Positions 34,697 through 43,008 of a stretch of 64,000 nucleotides of DNA are shown piece after piece. Position 1 is the first letter of the stretch. Every line of letters begins with the position of its first letter. A program made the position numbers and the translations under genes. Origin of the DNA: Phenylobacterium sp. (GTDB lineage Bacteria > Pseudomonadota > Alphaproteobacteria > Caulobacterales > Caulobacteraceae); assembly GCF_030698145.1 (NCBI RefSeq), contig NZ_JAUYNW010000080.1:85554-149553 (forward strand), written 5' to 3'. The notes under the pieces are model-generated. The model was not told where the DNA came from and made no database searches. It saw nothing but the letters and a program-made list of their open reading frames with translations.

Positions 34697-34833
34697 CCCA
34701 CCGTTCACGCACCCGTCCCAGGTGCTGGGCCCCACCGTTCCCGCGCCCGTCCCCGGGCGCAGGGCCCCACCGTTCACGCGCCCGTCCCCGGGCGCAGGGC
34801 CCCACCGTTCACGCGCCCGTCCCGGGCGCAGGG
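34697..34833. repeat. Four tandem copies of a ~35-bp repeat upstream of the M20 gene
   Basis: Units begin CCCACCGTTCACGCGCCCGT and end CGGGCGCAGGGC, at 34697-34730, 34731-34765, 34766-34800 and 34801-34833. Lengths are 34, 35, 35 and 33. The two central copies differ at one base. Each contains a GCGCCCG...CGGGCGC dyad. Unit length is not a multiple of three and there are no spacers, so it is neither coding nor CRISPR. Confidence 0.9.
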
Positions 34834-34970
34834 AGTGTGGGTGGGCGGCTGGAGCCTGTCCACGCCCGACGTGTCACAGAAGAGACGAAGTCTGCAGCGA
34901 GGATGCCGATCCAAGGCGGGGGCCAAACCAAACACTAAGGGCGCGGCGTCTCGTGGCCCCGGAGACCACG

Positions 34971-35714
34971 ATGCCGCCGGACGATCCGCCCAGCCCCTAC
35001 GCGCCCGCCAACAACCCCTGGGGTCGCCAGCCCCAGCCGGTTTTCCGCATTGGCCCCCTACCGAAAACGCCCGCCCGCCCGCCCGAGCCTCGGACATTGC
35101 CGCCGGCCCCGGCTTATGTCGCGCCGATGCCGTCGCCTTCCGGACGCCCGGGGATCCTTGCCGGATCGCTCGTCCCCACGCCGACGAGGCCCGCGGCGCC
35201 CGAGCCTGCGCCGCGTGCGCCAGCTGCCCCGGTGGAAGCCGTCGAACCAGCCGCCCTCGCATCTACGCCGCCGCGCGCCATCCGAGAGCAGGCTAGGGTC
35301 GCGTCAAACAGGCGGGCGTGGCTGGCCGTGGGGGCGGGCGGGCTGGCGATCGCCGCCGCGACGGCCGTGGTGATGCTGGCGGCCCGCCAGGGCTCCGTGG
35401 CGGCGGTCCGCGTGGCCGCGCCTGCGCCCGTGGTGGCCCCGGCCGCCGCCGCTCCCACGCCCGCCATCGCGACGCTCCCGGCGCCCATGCGCCAACCCCC
35501 GGCGCGAGCCGCCACAGCTACGCGCGTCCGCGCCGCCGTCGGGCCACGCTCGCCCCCGCCGATCCCGATAGTCCCGCCGCCCCTGACGCCGCCGCCAGTG
35601 GGGGCCGAACCGGTTGCCCCGGTCCCCGTCGTTCCGCCGTCCGGCCCCGTCATCCTCGCTCCGCCGCCCGACCCGGAGGCGCCTATGAGCACCCGGACGA
35701 CCGACGACCGCTAG
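34971..35714 (+). CDS. Pro/Ala-rich single-TM protein of unknown function
   Basis: The ATG at 34971 (GGAG upstream) is preferred to the longer frame that runs through the repeats. The 247-aa product has a Pro-rich N-terminal half (about 105 residues, PPSPYAPANNPWGRQPQPVF), one membrane helix (AWLAVGAGGLAIAAATAVVMLAA), and a Pro/Ala/Val-rich C-terminal half (PPPIPIVPPPLTPPPVG). Disordered arms on both sides of one helix suggest a periplasm-spanning or scaffold protein. Low complexity in a high-GC genome makes homology hard to judge; the strand and start are supported by the clean TM. Confidence 0.55.
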   Translation: MPPDDPPSPYAPANNPWGRQPQPVFRIGPLPKTPARPPEPRTLPPAPAYVAPMPSPSGRPGILAGSLVPTPTRPAAPEPAPRAPAAPVEAVEPAALASTPPRAIREQARVASNRRAWLAVGAGGLAIAAATAVVMLAARQGSVAAVRVAAPAPVVAPAAAAPTPAIATLPAPMRQPPARAATATRVRAAVGPRSPPPIPIVPPPLTPPPVGAEPVAPVPVVPPSGPVILAPPPDPEAPMSTRTTDDR

Positions 35715-36367
35715 AGCTTGTTCTGTAACGCCTGAGTGACTGCAGAGCGGTTCGCGGGCCTCACGGTTGAGGTATGTCCCGCGGGACACGCCTGGCCGGG
35801 ACGCGCCAGCGAGTCGGTGAACGCGGGTTGACTTGGCCCGGAGCGGCGCCCATCTGCGATCCATGAGCAGGGCGCGACCGAAATTCGGGCGCCGCGCCGC
35901 TGAATCGGATCGGGCCGCGGGTTATTTCGAAACCCGCGTTCTATCATTCGTGCTGCAATGCAGCATATGGCGCCATCTAGAAGTAGAAAAACGCCCGGTA
36001 TTACTTGCTACGTCGATTGTGCATTGCAGCATAGTATCGAGTAACGAGGTATCCGCCCCGTCGCACCCCTGAGCATCACCCCTTGACGCCCCGAATAGGG
36101 GTTGCCAAAGGACCCCTGCCGCACGTCTAACATGGCGGTTAAGACTTCAGATTGCCTTCGGGGAAACTGGTGTCGCTCCCGCCTTCGGAACGTCACGCTT
36201 CACGGGTTCGTTGAAGAGTTGGCGTAACGGGTCGGGCGCAGCGAAAGCGGCTCTGGCGTTTTGTCCGGCGGTTACCGGACGGGCGGCGGGCTTTAACTAG
36301 GGTGGAGACGCTCTCGCGCGACGACCCTCGGTCCAAACGTGCTAGACCAATCAGGAACTGGCGACAG
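35715..36367. other. 653-base gene-free, AT-enriched regulatory region before exbB
   Basis: No credible gene. GC by count is 48-50% in lines 35941 and 36001, far below the coding average. It contains the palindrome TGCTGCAATGCAGCA and a near copy 54 bases later, a hairpin CCCC-GAATA-GGGG with TTGACG at 36083, and a long leader before the exbB ATG. This is probably the promoter and leader of the exbB-exbD-tonB operon. I see no recognisable Fur box. Confidence 0.6.
35951..35965. promoter_or_regulatory. Palindrome TGCTGCAATGCAGCA with a near copy downstream
   Basis: TGCTGCA-A-TGCAGCA is a perfect 7-bp dyad. TGCATTGCAGCATA at 36020-36033 matches TGCAATGCAGCATA (35954-35967) at 13 of 14 positions. 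Two similar sites 66 bases apart in an AT-rich upstream region look like protein-binding sites. Confidence 0.45.
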
Positions 36368-37267
36368 ATGCTCGACAACAAACGACTGACCCCTTTCATC
36401 GCTCTCATTGGCGCGGTTGCGCTGATGGCGAGCGTGCCGGCGTTCGCGCAGGAAGCCGCCCCGGCCGCTCCCGCTGCTGACGCCGCCGCCGCGGCTCCGG
36501 CCGCTGATGCCGCCGCGGCTCCCGCCGCGGACGCTGCGGCTCCCGCCGCCGACGTCGCCCCCCCGACCATCGAGCATGCCGGTTCGTTGACCGTCGTGCA
36601 GATGTTCCTCGACGCCCAACCCGTCGTGAAGGTCGTGATGATCGGCCTGATCCTGGCCTCCATCCTCTCGTGGACTCTCTTGGTCACGAAGATGATCGAG
36701 TTCAGCTCGCTGAACAAAGCCTCGGACGCCTTCGTTGAAGCCTTCCGCGGCGCCAAATCGATCAACGACATGGGCCGGATCGCGATGTCCGACGAATTCG
36801 AAGGCAACCCGCTGGCCGACATGGCCGCCGCGGCCGCCCAAGAAGTCGAACTCTCGCGTCAAGCGGGTCTCGCCGTCACCGGCGCGCACCGTGAAACCAC
36901 GATCCACCGGGCGGAAGCCGCAGTCAGCGCGGTCCAGTCCAACCTCTCCAAGCGCCTGTCCAGCGGCATGCAGTTCCTGGCCTCGGTCGGTTCGTCCGGT
37001 CCGTTCATCGGTCTGTTCGGCACCGTCTACGGGATCATGAACTCGTTCATCGGGATCGCGAACACCAACACGACCAACCTGGCCGTCGTCGCCCCCGGCA
37101 TCGCCGAGGCGCTGCTGGCCACCGGTATCGGCCTGTTCGCCGCCATCCCGGCGGTTATCTTCTACAACTACTTCCAGACCCGCATCTCGGCTTACGGCGC
37201 GCGGACGGACGGGTTTGTGGCTGAACTGATGAACGCCATTTCCCGGCAGCTCGACAAAGGAGCCTAA
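36368..37267 (+). CDS. exbB: ExbB proton-channel subunit of the TonB energising complex
   Basis: The 299-aa product belongs to the MotA/TolQ/ExbB family. It has an N-terminal signal-like segment ending FAQ, an Ala/Pro/Asp linker (about residues 29-62, repeats of APAADAAA), then three TM helices (VVKVVMIGLILASILSWTLLVTKM; FLASVGSSGPFIGLFGTVYGIMNSF; ALLATGIGLFAAIPAVIFYNYF) with the conserved GPFIGLFGTVYGIM block. ExbB pentamers with ExbD convert proton-motive force into TonB movement. An N-terminal extension of this type is common in alphaproteobacteria. exbD starts five bases after its stop. Confidence 0.94.
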   Translation: MLDNKRLTPFIALIGAVALMASVPAFAQEAAPAAPAADAAAAAPAADAAAAPAADAAAPAADVAPPTIEHAGSLTVVQMFLDAQPVVKVVMIGLILASILSWTLLVTKMIEFSSLNKASDAFVEAFRGAKSINDMGRIAMSDEFEGNPLADMAAAAAQEVELSRQAGLAVTGAHRETTIHRAEAAVSAVQSNLSKRLSSGMQFLASVGSSGPFIGLFGTVYGIMNSFIGIANTNTTNLAVVAPGIAEALLATGIGLFAAIPAVIFYNYFQTRISAYGARTDGFVAELMNAISRQLDKGA

Positions 37268-37272
37268 CCGCC

Positions 37273-37701
37273 ATGGGCGCCAAACTCTCAGGTTCTGGGG
37301 GTGGACGGCACTCGGTAGATGCGATGAGCGAAATCAACGTGACGCCCTTCGTGGACGTCATGTTGGTGCTCCTGATTATCTTCATGGTCGCGGCGCCCAT
37401 GGCCGCCGTGACTGTGGAGGTTACTCTTCCGCCCGCTACCGCCAAGCCATCGACCAACCCTCCCAAGCCGGTCTACATCAGTATCCAGCCGGGCGGCAGC
37501 ATCTACCTCGGGGACAGCAAGACCGATCTGTCGGCTCTGGGCGACGATCTGCGGACCAACATCGGAAAGCGCAACCCGGAGAAGGAACGCATCTTCATCC
37601 GCGCCGACAAGAACGTCCTCTACGGGGACTTCATGGGCGTGATGAACATGCTTCAGGACAACGGGTTCTACAGCGTGGCCCTCATTGGCCTTGAAGAGTG
37701 A
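37273..37701 (+). CDS. exbD: ExbD subunit of the TonB energising complex
   Basis: The 142-aa product has a short cytosolic N-terminus (MSEINVTPFVDVMLVLLIIFMVAAP), whose TM carries the protonatable Asp in PFVDVMLVLLIIFMV, and a periplasmic domain ending DNGFYSVALIGLEE. That Asp relays protons inside the ExbB pentamer. Length matches ExbD/TolR. It is co-transcribed with exbB and tonB; only one exbD is present, whereas some alphaproteobacteria have two. Confidence 0.94.
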   Translation: MGAKLSGSGGGRHSVDAMSEINVTPFVDVMLVLLIIFMVAAPMAAVTVEVTLPPATAKPSTNPPKPVYISIQPGGSIYLGDSKTDLSALGDDLRTNIGKRNPEKERIFIRADKNVLYGDFMGVMNMLQDNGFYSVALIGLEE

Positions 37702-37713
37702 GGGGCGTGACGA

Positions 37714-38412
37714 ATGGCTGAAACCACCGACACGACCCATCACCGCAGCGTCTTTGATGAGCCGGTCAAGAAGCGGAACACTGGCGTCACCATCGCCATT
37801 GTCCTCTCCGTGATCGTCCACACGGGTCTCATCGCCTATCTCTACAAGTCGAAGTTCGAGCCGAAGTACAAGGAGTACTCGGATGACGTGACGGACGTGG
37901 CGCTGATCAAGCCCGCGCCGCCGCCGCCTCCGCCGCCTCCGCCTCCGCCTCCGAACACGCCGCCGCCGCCGCCGCCGAAGCTGCAACCGCGGCCTCCGGT
38001 GAACGTGCCGGCCGACATCCCGACGATCCCCCCTCTGCCGGTCCCGCCGGTCGAGAAGCGGATCGAAGCTCCGGAGCCCCCGCGGGCTGCGCCTCCGACC
38101 CCGCCGCGCCCGTCGGTCATCACGAACCCCGACTGGCTGCGTCGTCCCAGCGGCGAAGACATGGCCCGGTACTACCCGGACCGCGCCACGCGGATGTCTG
38201 TTGAAGGTCGCGCGACCCTGTCGTGCTCCGTCACGGCGAAAGGCACGCTTGAAGGCTGCTCGGTGGTTTCCGAGGATCCGGCCGACATGGGCTTCGGTGA
38301 CTCCGCGATGCGGTTGACCAAGCTCTTCAAGATGCGCCCGAAAACTCAGGACGGCGCGCCTGTCGAAGGCGGCACGGTCCGGATCCCGATCCGGTTCAAC
38401 CTTCCCAAGTAG
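37714..38412 (+). CDS. tonB: TonB protein
   Basis: The 232-aa product has a cytosolic N-terminus, one TM anchor (VTIAIVLSVIVHTGLIAYLY), a Pro-rich spacer (PPPPPPPPPPPPNTPPPPPPKLQPRPP) and a C-terminal TonB domain (YYPDRATRMSVEGRATLSCSVTAKGTLEGCSVVSEDPADMGFGDSAMRLTKLFKMRP). The C-terminal domain binds TonB boxes of outer-membrane receptors such as the one encoded at 25.8 kb. Start 12 bases after exbD, with a strong terminator after it. Confidence 0.93.
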   Translation: MAETTDTTHHRSVFDEPVKKRNTGVTIAIVLSVIVHTGLIAYLYKSKFEPKYKEYSDDVTDVALIKPAPPPPPPPPPPPPNTPPPPPPKLQPRPPVNVPADIPTIPPLPVPPVEKRIEAPEPPRAAPPTPPRPSVITNPDWLRRPSGEDMARYYPDRATRMSVEGRATLSCSVTAKGTLEGCSVVSEDPADMGFGDSAMRLTKLFKMRPKTQDGAPVEGGTVRIPIRFNLPK

Positions 38413-38440
38413 GGGACGGCGTCGACCTCGACCAAAGAAC

Positions 38441-38474
38441 AAACCCCGGCGGCGCGAGCCTCCGGGGTTTTTTC
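38441..38474 (+). terminator. Rho-independent terminator of the exbB-exbD-tonB operon
   Basis: AAACCCCGG and CCGGGGTTT form a 9-bp stem around GCGGCGCGAGCCT-like loop sequence, followed by a T-rich run (TTTTTTCTTT). It lies 29 bases after the tonB stop. Confidence 0.88.
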
Positions 38475-38551
38475 TTTGTCTGGACAGCCTCATGGCCGGC
38501 TCGGCGCTTGATCGATCCGCCCCGCGCGACTAGAACGGCGCCTCGCGATGC

Positions 38552-38628
38552 GCCGCCTTAGCTCAGTTGGTTAGAGCGCTAGATTGTGGATCTAGAGGTC
38601 CTCGGTTCGAGCCCGAGAGGTGGTACCA
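38552..38628 (+). tRNA. tRNA-His (anticodon GTG), no encoded G-1, A73
   Basis: GCCGCCTTAGCTCAGTTGGT to CTCGGTTCGAGCCCGAG, ending AGGTGGTACCA. The anticodon loop TTGTGGA gives GTG. The acceptor 5' strand GCCGCCT pairs with AGGTGGT, the discriminator is A, and the base before G1 is C. So the usual extra G at -1 is not encoded and there is no opposing C73, the atypical tRNA-His known from some alphaproteobacteria. Confidence 0.95.
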
Positions 38629-38664
38629 TCGCGGCGCCCCCGGAATGCCGGGTTCCCAACATCC

Positions 38665-41600
38665 CTAGAGGCTCAGATTGAGCAGCGCCGGGTCACCGCC
38701 CTGGGCGGTGATGTTGACACTGACCGCGCGCTCGATCGCGTAGCGGGTCAGCGCATTGGGCCCGCCCGCCTTGGGGCCGGTGCCCGACAGGCCTTCCCCG
38801 CCGAAGGGCTGGACGCCCACCACCGCCCCGATGATCGAGCGATTCACATAGGCGTTGCCGGACGGGACCAGGTTGCGGACCTGGGCGGCGAAGGCGTCGA
38901 TCCGCGAGTGGACCCCCAGGGTCAGGCCATAGCGCGAGGCCGCCAGCTCGCCCGCGACCTTGGCGAGGTCGGCCGGGTGGTAGCGCACCACGTGCAGCAC
39001 CGGTCCGAACACCTCGCGCTCCAGGAAGCCTGCGGACGGGATCTCGGCCAGGACCGGCCCGAAGAAGGTCCCGCCCTGGGGCGCCTCCAACTGGTGCAGG
39101 ACCTTGGCCTCACGCTGCAGGCGCGCCAGGTGGGCGGTGAGCGCCCCGTGGGCCTCGGCGTCGATCACCGGGCCGACGTCGGTGGCCGCGTCGGTCGGGT
39201 CGCCCAGCACCAGGGCGTCCATGGCCCCCCTGATCCCCTCGATCAGCATGTCGGCGGTGTCGGTGGGGAGGAACAGGATCCGCAGGGCCGAGCAGCGCTG
39301 GCCGGCCGAGCCGAAGGCCGAGGCGATCACGTCGTCCACCACCTGCTCCTTGAGCGCGGTGGTGTCGACGAACATGCCGTTCAGGCCCCCGGTCTCGGCG
39401 ATGAACGGCACGATCGGGCCTTCACGGCCGGCCAGGGCCTGGTTGATCCGCCGCGCGGTGTCGGTGCCGCCGGTGAAGGCCACGCCGTCGCAGCTAGGAT
39501 GGCTGGTGAGCGCGACGCCGACGGTTTCGCCCCGTCCCGGCGTGAGCGCCAGCAGCCCCTGCGGCAGGCGCGCCTCGTGGAACAGCTTCACGGCTTCGGC
39601 GGCGATCAGCGGCGTCTGTTCGGCGGGCTTGGCCACCACGGCGTTGCCGGCGGCCAGGGCCGCGGCGATCTGGCCGGTGAAGATTGCCAGCGGGAAGTTC
39701 CAGGGACTGATGCAGACGAAGACGCCGCGGCCGTGCAGCTCCAGCGTATTGGTCTCGCCGACCGGCCCTTTCAGGGTCTCGGGACCGCCGAACCGGGTCT
39801 GGGCCAGATGGGCGTAGTAGCGGCAGAAGTCGGCGGCCTCGCGCACCTCCGCCACGCCATCGGCCAGGGTCTTGCCGGCCTCGCGGGCGCAGATGGCGAT
39901 CAGTCGGTCGCGATTGGCTTCCAGGATGTCGCCCATCGCTCGCAAGACCTCGGCGCGGCGGTAGCCGCCGAGCGCGTCCCACGCGGGCTGCGCGGCTCGA
40001 GCGGCCGCGAAGGCCGCTTCGATGTCGGCCGCCGAGGCTTCGCTGGCCTTGCCGACCACTTCGGCGTTGGCGGCGGGGCTGCGTAGCGGCTGGGGCTCGA
40101 TCCCGGCGCGCTGCTTGCCCCCGATCAGCGGCCCGGCCGATAGGGGCTCCAGCGCTCGGGCCGTGGCGGTGAGGCGCGCGGCTTCGTCGGGGATCGAAAG
40201 GTCGATCCCCAGGGAGTTCTTGCGTTCCGCCCCATAGATGTCGAGTGGACGCGGGATCTTCGGATGCGGACCGATCCCAGCCTTCTCCACGGCGGCGATC
40301 GGATCGACCACCACGTCCTGGGCGGGCACCCGCTCGTCGAGCAGGGCATGGACGAAGGAGGTGTTGGCGCCGTTCTCCAACAGGCGTCGCACCAGATAGG
40401 GCAGCAGGTCCTCATGCCCTCCGACCGGGGCATAGGTACGCACCACCGCGCCCGCATGCAGGTCGTCGGCGGCCTTGTAGAGCGCCTCGCCCATGCCGTG
40501 CAGGCGCTGGAATTCGATCTTGACGCCGGCCTGCGCGGCCATGGCGTGGACCGCCGCCAGGGTGTGGGAGTTGTGGGTGGCGAACTGGGCGTAGAGGTTC
40601 GGCGCGGCCTCGATCAGGGTGCGCGCGCAGACCAGATAGGAGAGGTCCGTCGCCGCCTTGGTGGTGAACACCGGATAGTCGGGCCGGCCACCGACCTGGG
40701 CGCGCTTGATCTCGCTGTCCCAATAAGCGCCCTTGACCAGCCGCACCATCAGCCGACGGCCGCTGCCGCGCGCGATCTCGGCCACCCGCTCGACGGCCAG
40801 CCGCGCGCGCTTCTGGTAGGCCTGGACGGCAAGGCCGAGACCCTGCCATTCACCCAGCTCCGGCTCGCGGGCCAGGCGGTCCAGCAGCTTCAGCGACAGG
40901 GTCAGCCGGTCGGCCTCCTCGGCGTCGATGGTGAAGTTGATGTCGTGCCGAGCCGCGATCAGCGCCAGGCGCATGGCGCGCGGATAGAGCTCGCTCCAGA
41001 CTTGGTGCTCATGGGTGGCCTCATAGCGCGGGCAGAGCGCCGAGAGCTTCACCGAGACCCCGTGGCCGGCCTCGGGCCCCGCGCCCTTGGACGCCTTGCC
41101 CACGGCCTCCAGGGCGTCGGCATAGGCCTGCTCGTACCGCGCCGCGTCCGCCGACGTGCGCGCGCCCTCGCCCAGCATGTCGAAGGAGCAGACCTGCCCC
41201 TCCTTGCCGGCCCGCTTGAGAGCCGCCTCGATGGTCCGGCCCAGGACGAACTGTTCGCCCATGATGCCGATGGCCTGGGCCACGGCCTTGCGCACCACCG
41301 GCTCGCCGATCCGCTCCACCAGGCGCTTGAGGAATCCGGGAAGGTCGCTTCGGACCTCGTCGTCCACCTCGACCAGCTTGCCGGTCAGCATCAGGCCCCA
41401 GGTGGAGGCGTTGACGAACAGGCTGTCGGATTGGCCCAGGTGACTGGCCCAGTCGGCGCCACCGATCTTCTCGGCGATCAGCCGGTCGCGGGTGTCCTGA
41501 TCGGGGGTGCGCAGCAGGGCTTCGGCCAGGCACATCAACGCCAGGCCCTCGCGGGTGCCGAGGCTGAACTCCTGCAGGAAACTCTCGACCACCCCCTGGC

Positions 41601-41763
41601 GGTTGGCCGACTTGCGCGCCGCGCGCACCAGGTCCTCGGCCTCGGCGCGCACCGCCGCCCTCTGTTCACGCGAGAGAGGTTGTGCGGCCAGCAGGGCCGT
41701 CACCGCGTCGGTCTCGTCGCGATACTTGGCGGAAAGGTCGTCGAGCGCGGTCCAGGAGGTCAT
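38665..41763 (-). CDS. putA: Bifunctional proline dehydrogenase / P5C dehydrogenase
   Basis: The 1032-aa product joins an FAD proline dehydrogenase (about residues 60-480; RGSGRRLMVRLVKGAYWDSEIKRAQ, YAQFATHNSHTLA) and an NAD P5C dehydrogenase (about 540-1010; ISPWNFPLAIFTGQIAAALAAGNAVVAKPAEQTPLIA, FIAETGGLNGMFV, nucleophile Cys in GSAGQRCSALRI). It oxidises proline to glutamate with channelled intermediate. It lacks the N-terminal ribbon-helix-helix DNA-binding domain of E. coli PutA (1320 aa), so it cannot autorepress and control probably comes from the divergent Lrp-type gene. The ATG is followed by MTSWTALDDLSAKYRDETDAV. Confidence 0.95.
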   Translation of the reverse strand: MTSWTALDDLSAKYRDETDAVTALLAAQPLSREQRAAVRAEAEDLVRAARKSANRQGVVESFLQEFSLGTREGLALMCLAEALLRTPDQDTRDRLIAEKIGGADWASHLGQSDSLFVNASTWGLMLTGKLVEVDDEVRSDLPGFLKRLVERIGEPVVRKAVAQAIGIMGEQFVLGRTIEAALKRAGKEGQVCSFDMLGEGARTSADAARYEQAYADALEAVGKASKGAGPEAGHGVSVKLSALCPRYEATHEHQVWSELYPRAMRLALIAARHDINFTIDAEEADRLTLSLKLLDRLAREPELGEWQGLGLAVQAYQKRARLAVERVAEIARGSGRRLMVRLVKGAYWDSEIKRAQVGGRPDYPVFTTKAATDLSYLVCARTLIEAAPNLYAQFATHNSHTLAAVHAMAAQAGVKIEFQRLHGMGEALYKAADDLHAGAVVRTYAPVGGHEDLLPYLVRRLLENGANTSFVHALLDERVPAQDVVVDPIAAVEKAGIGPHPKIPRPLDIYGAERKNSLGIDLSIPDEAARLTATARALEPLSAGPLIGGKQRAGIEPQPLRSPAANAEVVGKASEASAADIEAAFAAARAAQPAWDALGGYRRAEVLRAMGDILEANRDRLIAICAREAGKTLADGVAEVREAADFCRYYAHLAQTRFGGPETLKGPVGETNTLELHGRGVFVCISPWNFPLAIFTGQIAAALAAGNAVVAKPAEQTPLIAAEAVKLFHEARLPQGLLALTPGRGETVGVALTSHPSCDGVAFTGGTDTARRINQALAGREGPIVPFIAETGGLNGMFVDTTALKEQVVDDVIASAFGSAGQRCSALRILFLPTDTADMLIEGIRGAMDALVLGDPTDAATDVGPVIDAEAHGALTAHLARLQREAKVLHQLEAPQGGTFFGPVLAEIPSAGFLEREVFGPVLHVVRYHPADLAKVAGELAASRYGLTLGVHSRIDAFAAQVRNLVPSGNAYVNRSIIGAVVGVQPFGGEGLSGTGPKAGGPNALTRYAIERAVSVNITAQGGDPALLNLSL

Positions 41764-41868
41764 GGGTTCAGCCTTGTGGGTTCTATTGTCCGGCGTACCG
41801 CTTGTGTTATCGAATGTCCTACGGAGATATGGTCACATTGCCGCACAAATTCATAAATCGGGGCCTAC

Positions 41869-42339
41869 ATGCCGAACGACGTACAGTTGGACGATGTCGA
41901 CCGCCGCCTGCTGCGGGTCCTGCAGCGCGACGGGCGGATCAGCAACCTCGACCTGGCTCAGCAATGCCACCTTTCGCCGTCGGCCTGCTCGGACCGGGTC
42001 CGCCGGCTCAAGGACCGCGGCGTCATCCTGCGATACTCGGCCCTGCTGGACCCCAAGGCCATCGACCGGGCGCTGCTGATCTTCGTCGAGGTCCAGCTGG
42101 ACCGGACGACCGGCGACACTTTCACCCAATTCGCCCAGGCCGCGCAGCGTAGTCCCGAAATCCTCGAATGCCACATGGTGGCGGGCGGCTTCGACTATCT
42201 GATCAAGGCCCGGGTGCGCGACATGGAAGCCTATCGCAGCTTCCTGGGCGACGTCCTGGTGCGGATGCCTGGCGTGCGGGAGACCCGGACCTACGCCGTG
42301 CTGGAAGAGGTGAAGTCGGTCACCGAACTGCCGGTCTGA
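41869..42339 (+). CDS. Lrp/AsnC-family regulator, PutR-like
   Basis: The 156-aa product has the Lrp HTH (LDDVDRRLLRVLQRDGRISNLDLAQQCHLSPSACSDRVRRLKDRGVI) and an RAM ligand domain (ILECHMVAGGFDYLIKARVRDMEAYRSFLGDVLVRMPGVRETRTY). It is divergent from putA across 105 bases. The arrangement matches PutR/PrdR-type proline-responsive activators of putA in alphaproteobacteria. The intergenic region is AT-enriched (AATTCATAAATC, TTATCGAATG) and probably holds its sites. The ligand is inferred from context. Confidence 0.9.
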   Translation: MPNDVQLDDVDRRLLRVLQRDGRISNLDLAQQCHLSPSACSDRVRRLKDRGVILRYSALLDPKAIDRALLIFVEVQLDRTTGDTFTQFAQAAQRSPEILECHMVAGGFDYLIKARVRDMEAYRSFLGDVLVRMPGVRETRTYAVLEEVKSVTELPV

Positions 42340-42406
42340 GGTTCCGACGGCCCAACGGTGCGCTAGGCTGTAGATTGTGGAGACGGGCGCCGCCCCGGAG
42401 CACGTC

Positions 42407-43006
42407 ATGCAACGCAGGCCAACCCTCGCCGTCTTGGGATTTCGTCCCCACACCTACTGGACCGCGGTCGTCGCTCTCGCGGGCGATCCGAGTGCGCCAC
42501 AGGTGATCGAGCGGCGGCGGATCGTCTTCGCCAACGGCCACGAACGCTTCGCCTATCACCAGGCCGCGGAGGTCGATGCGGCCAAGGCCGAGGCCTTCAT
42601 CGAAGGCATCCGGACAGCGACGGCGGCGAACGTGGCGCATGAGATCGGAAACCTGATCGCCGACCTGCAGCGCGACGGCGTCAACGTTCGCCGAGCGGTG
42701 GCGCCGACCGGAACTGCAAGGCTTCCCGAGACGCTCGAGGACATTCTGCGGGCGCATGCGCGCATGCATGCCGCCGAGGGGGTCTTCTATCGCGATGTCG
42801 TCGCGGCGGGGTGCACGGCCCTGGGGCTGCAGGTCCACCGGGTCGTTGAGCGCGACCTGCCTCGCCTGGTCTGCGACCTAGTGGGCGTCGATGAGCCCGC
42901 GCTTGAGGCGCGCCTCAAGGAGATCGGGGCGTCGCTCGGCCCGCCGTGGAGCGAGGACTACCGATTGGCGACTCAAGCCGCCTGGCTGCATCTCGACGAG
43001 CCTTAG
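42407..43006 (+). CDS. Hypothetical protein
   Basis: The ATG at 42407 with GGAG six bases upstream is preferred to the GTG at 42377. The product is about 199 aa: RRPTLAVLGFRPHTYWTAVVALAGDPSAPQVIERRRIVFANGHERFAYHQAAEVDAAKAEAFIEGIRTATAANVAHEIGNLIADL. The alternation looks like an RNase H-like or actin-like small fold (strands, then a helix over residues 50-85), but no catalytic residues can be named. No signal peptide or TM. It sits between the Lrp gene and a convergent dehydrogenase gene. Coding character is good because the opposite strand gives only a GC artefact. Confidence 0.65.
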   Translation: MQRRPTLAVLGFRPHTYWTAVVALAGDPSAPQVIERRRIVFANGHERFAYHQAAEVDAAKAEAFIEGIRTATAANVAHEIGNLIADLQRDGVNVRRAVAPTGTARLPETLEDILRAHARMHAAEGVFYRDVVAAGCTALGLQVHRVVERDLPRLVCDLVGVDEPALEARLKEIGASLGPPWSEDYRLATQAAWLHLDEP

Positions 43007-43008
43007 GG

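Noticed and set aside
34697-34833. Possible CRISPR array
   Set aside because: Units are contiguous, without spacers, of 33-35 bases, and no cas gene is in the window.
37842-38162. Gly-rich minus-strand ORF opposite tonB
   Set aside because: It is the complement of the TonB poly-proline spacer.
38620-40086. 488-aa plus-strand ORF opposite putA (and 40264-41856)
   Set aside because: Shadows of PutA; no start signal and biased composition.
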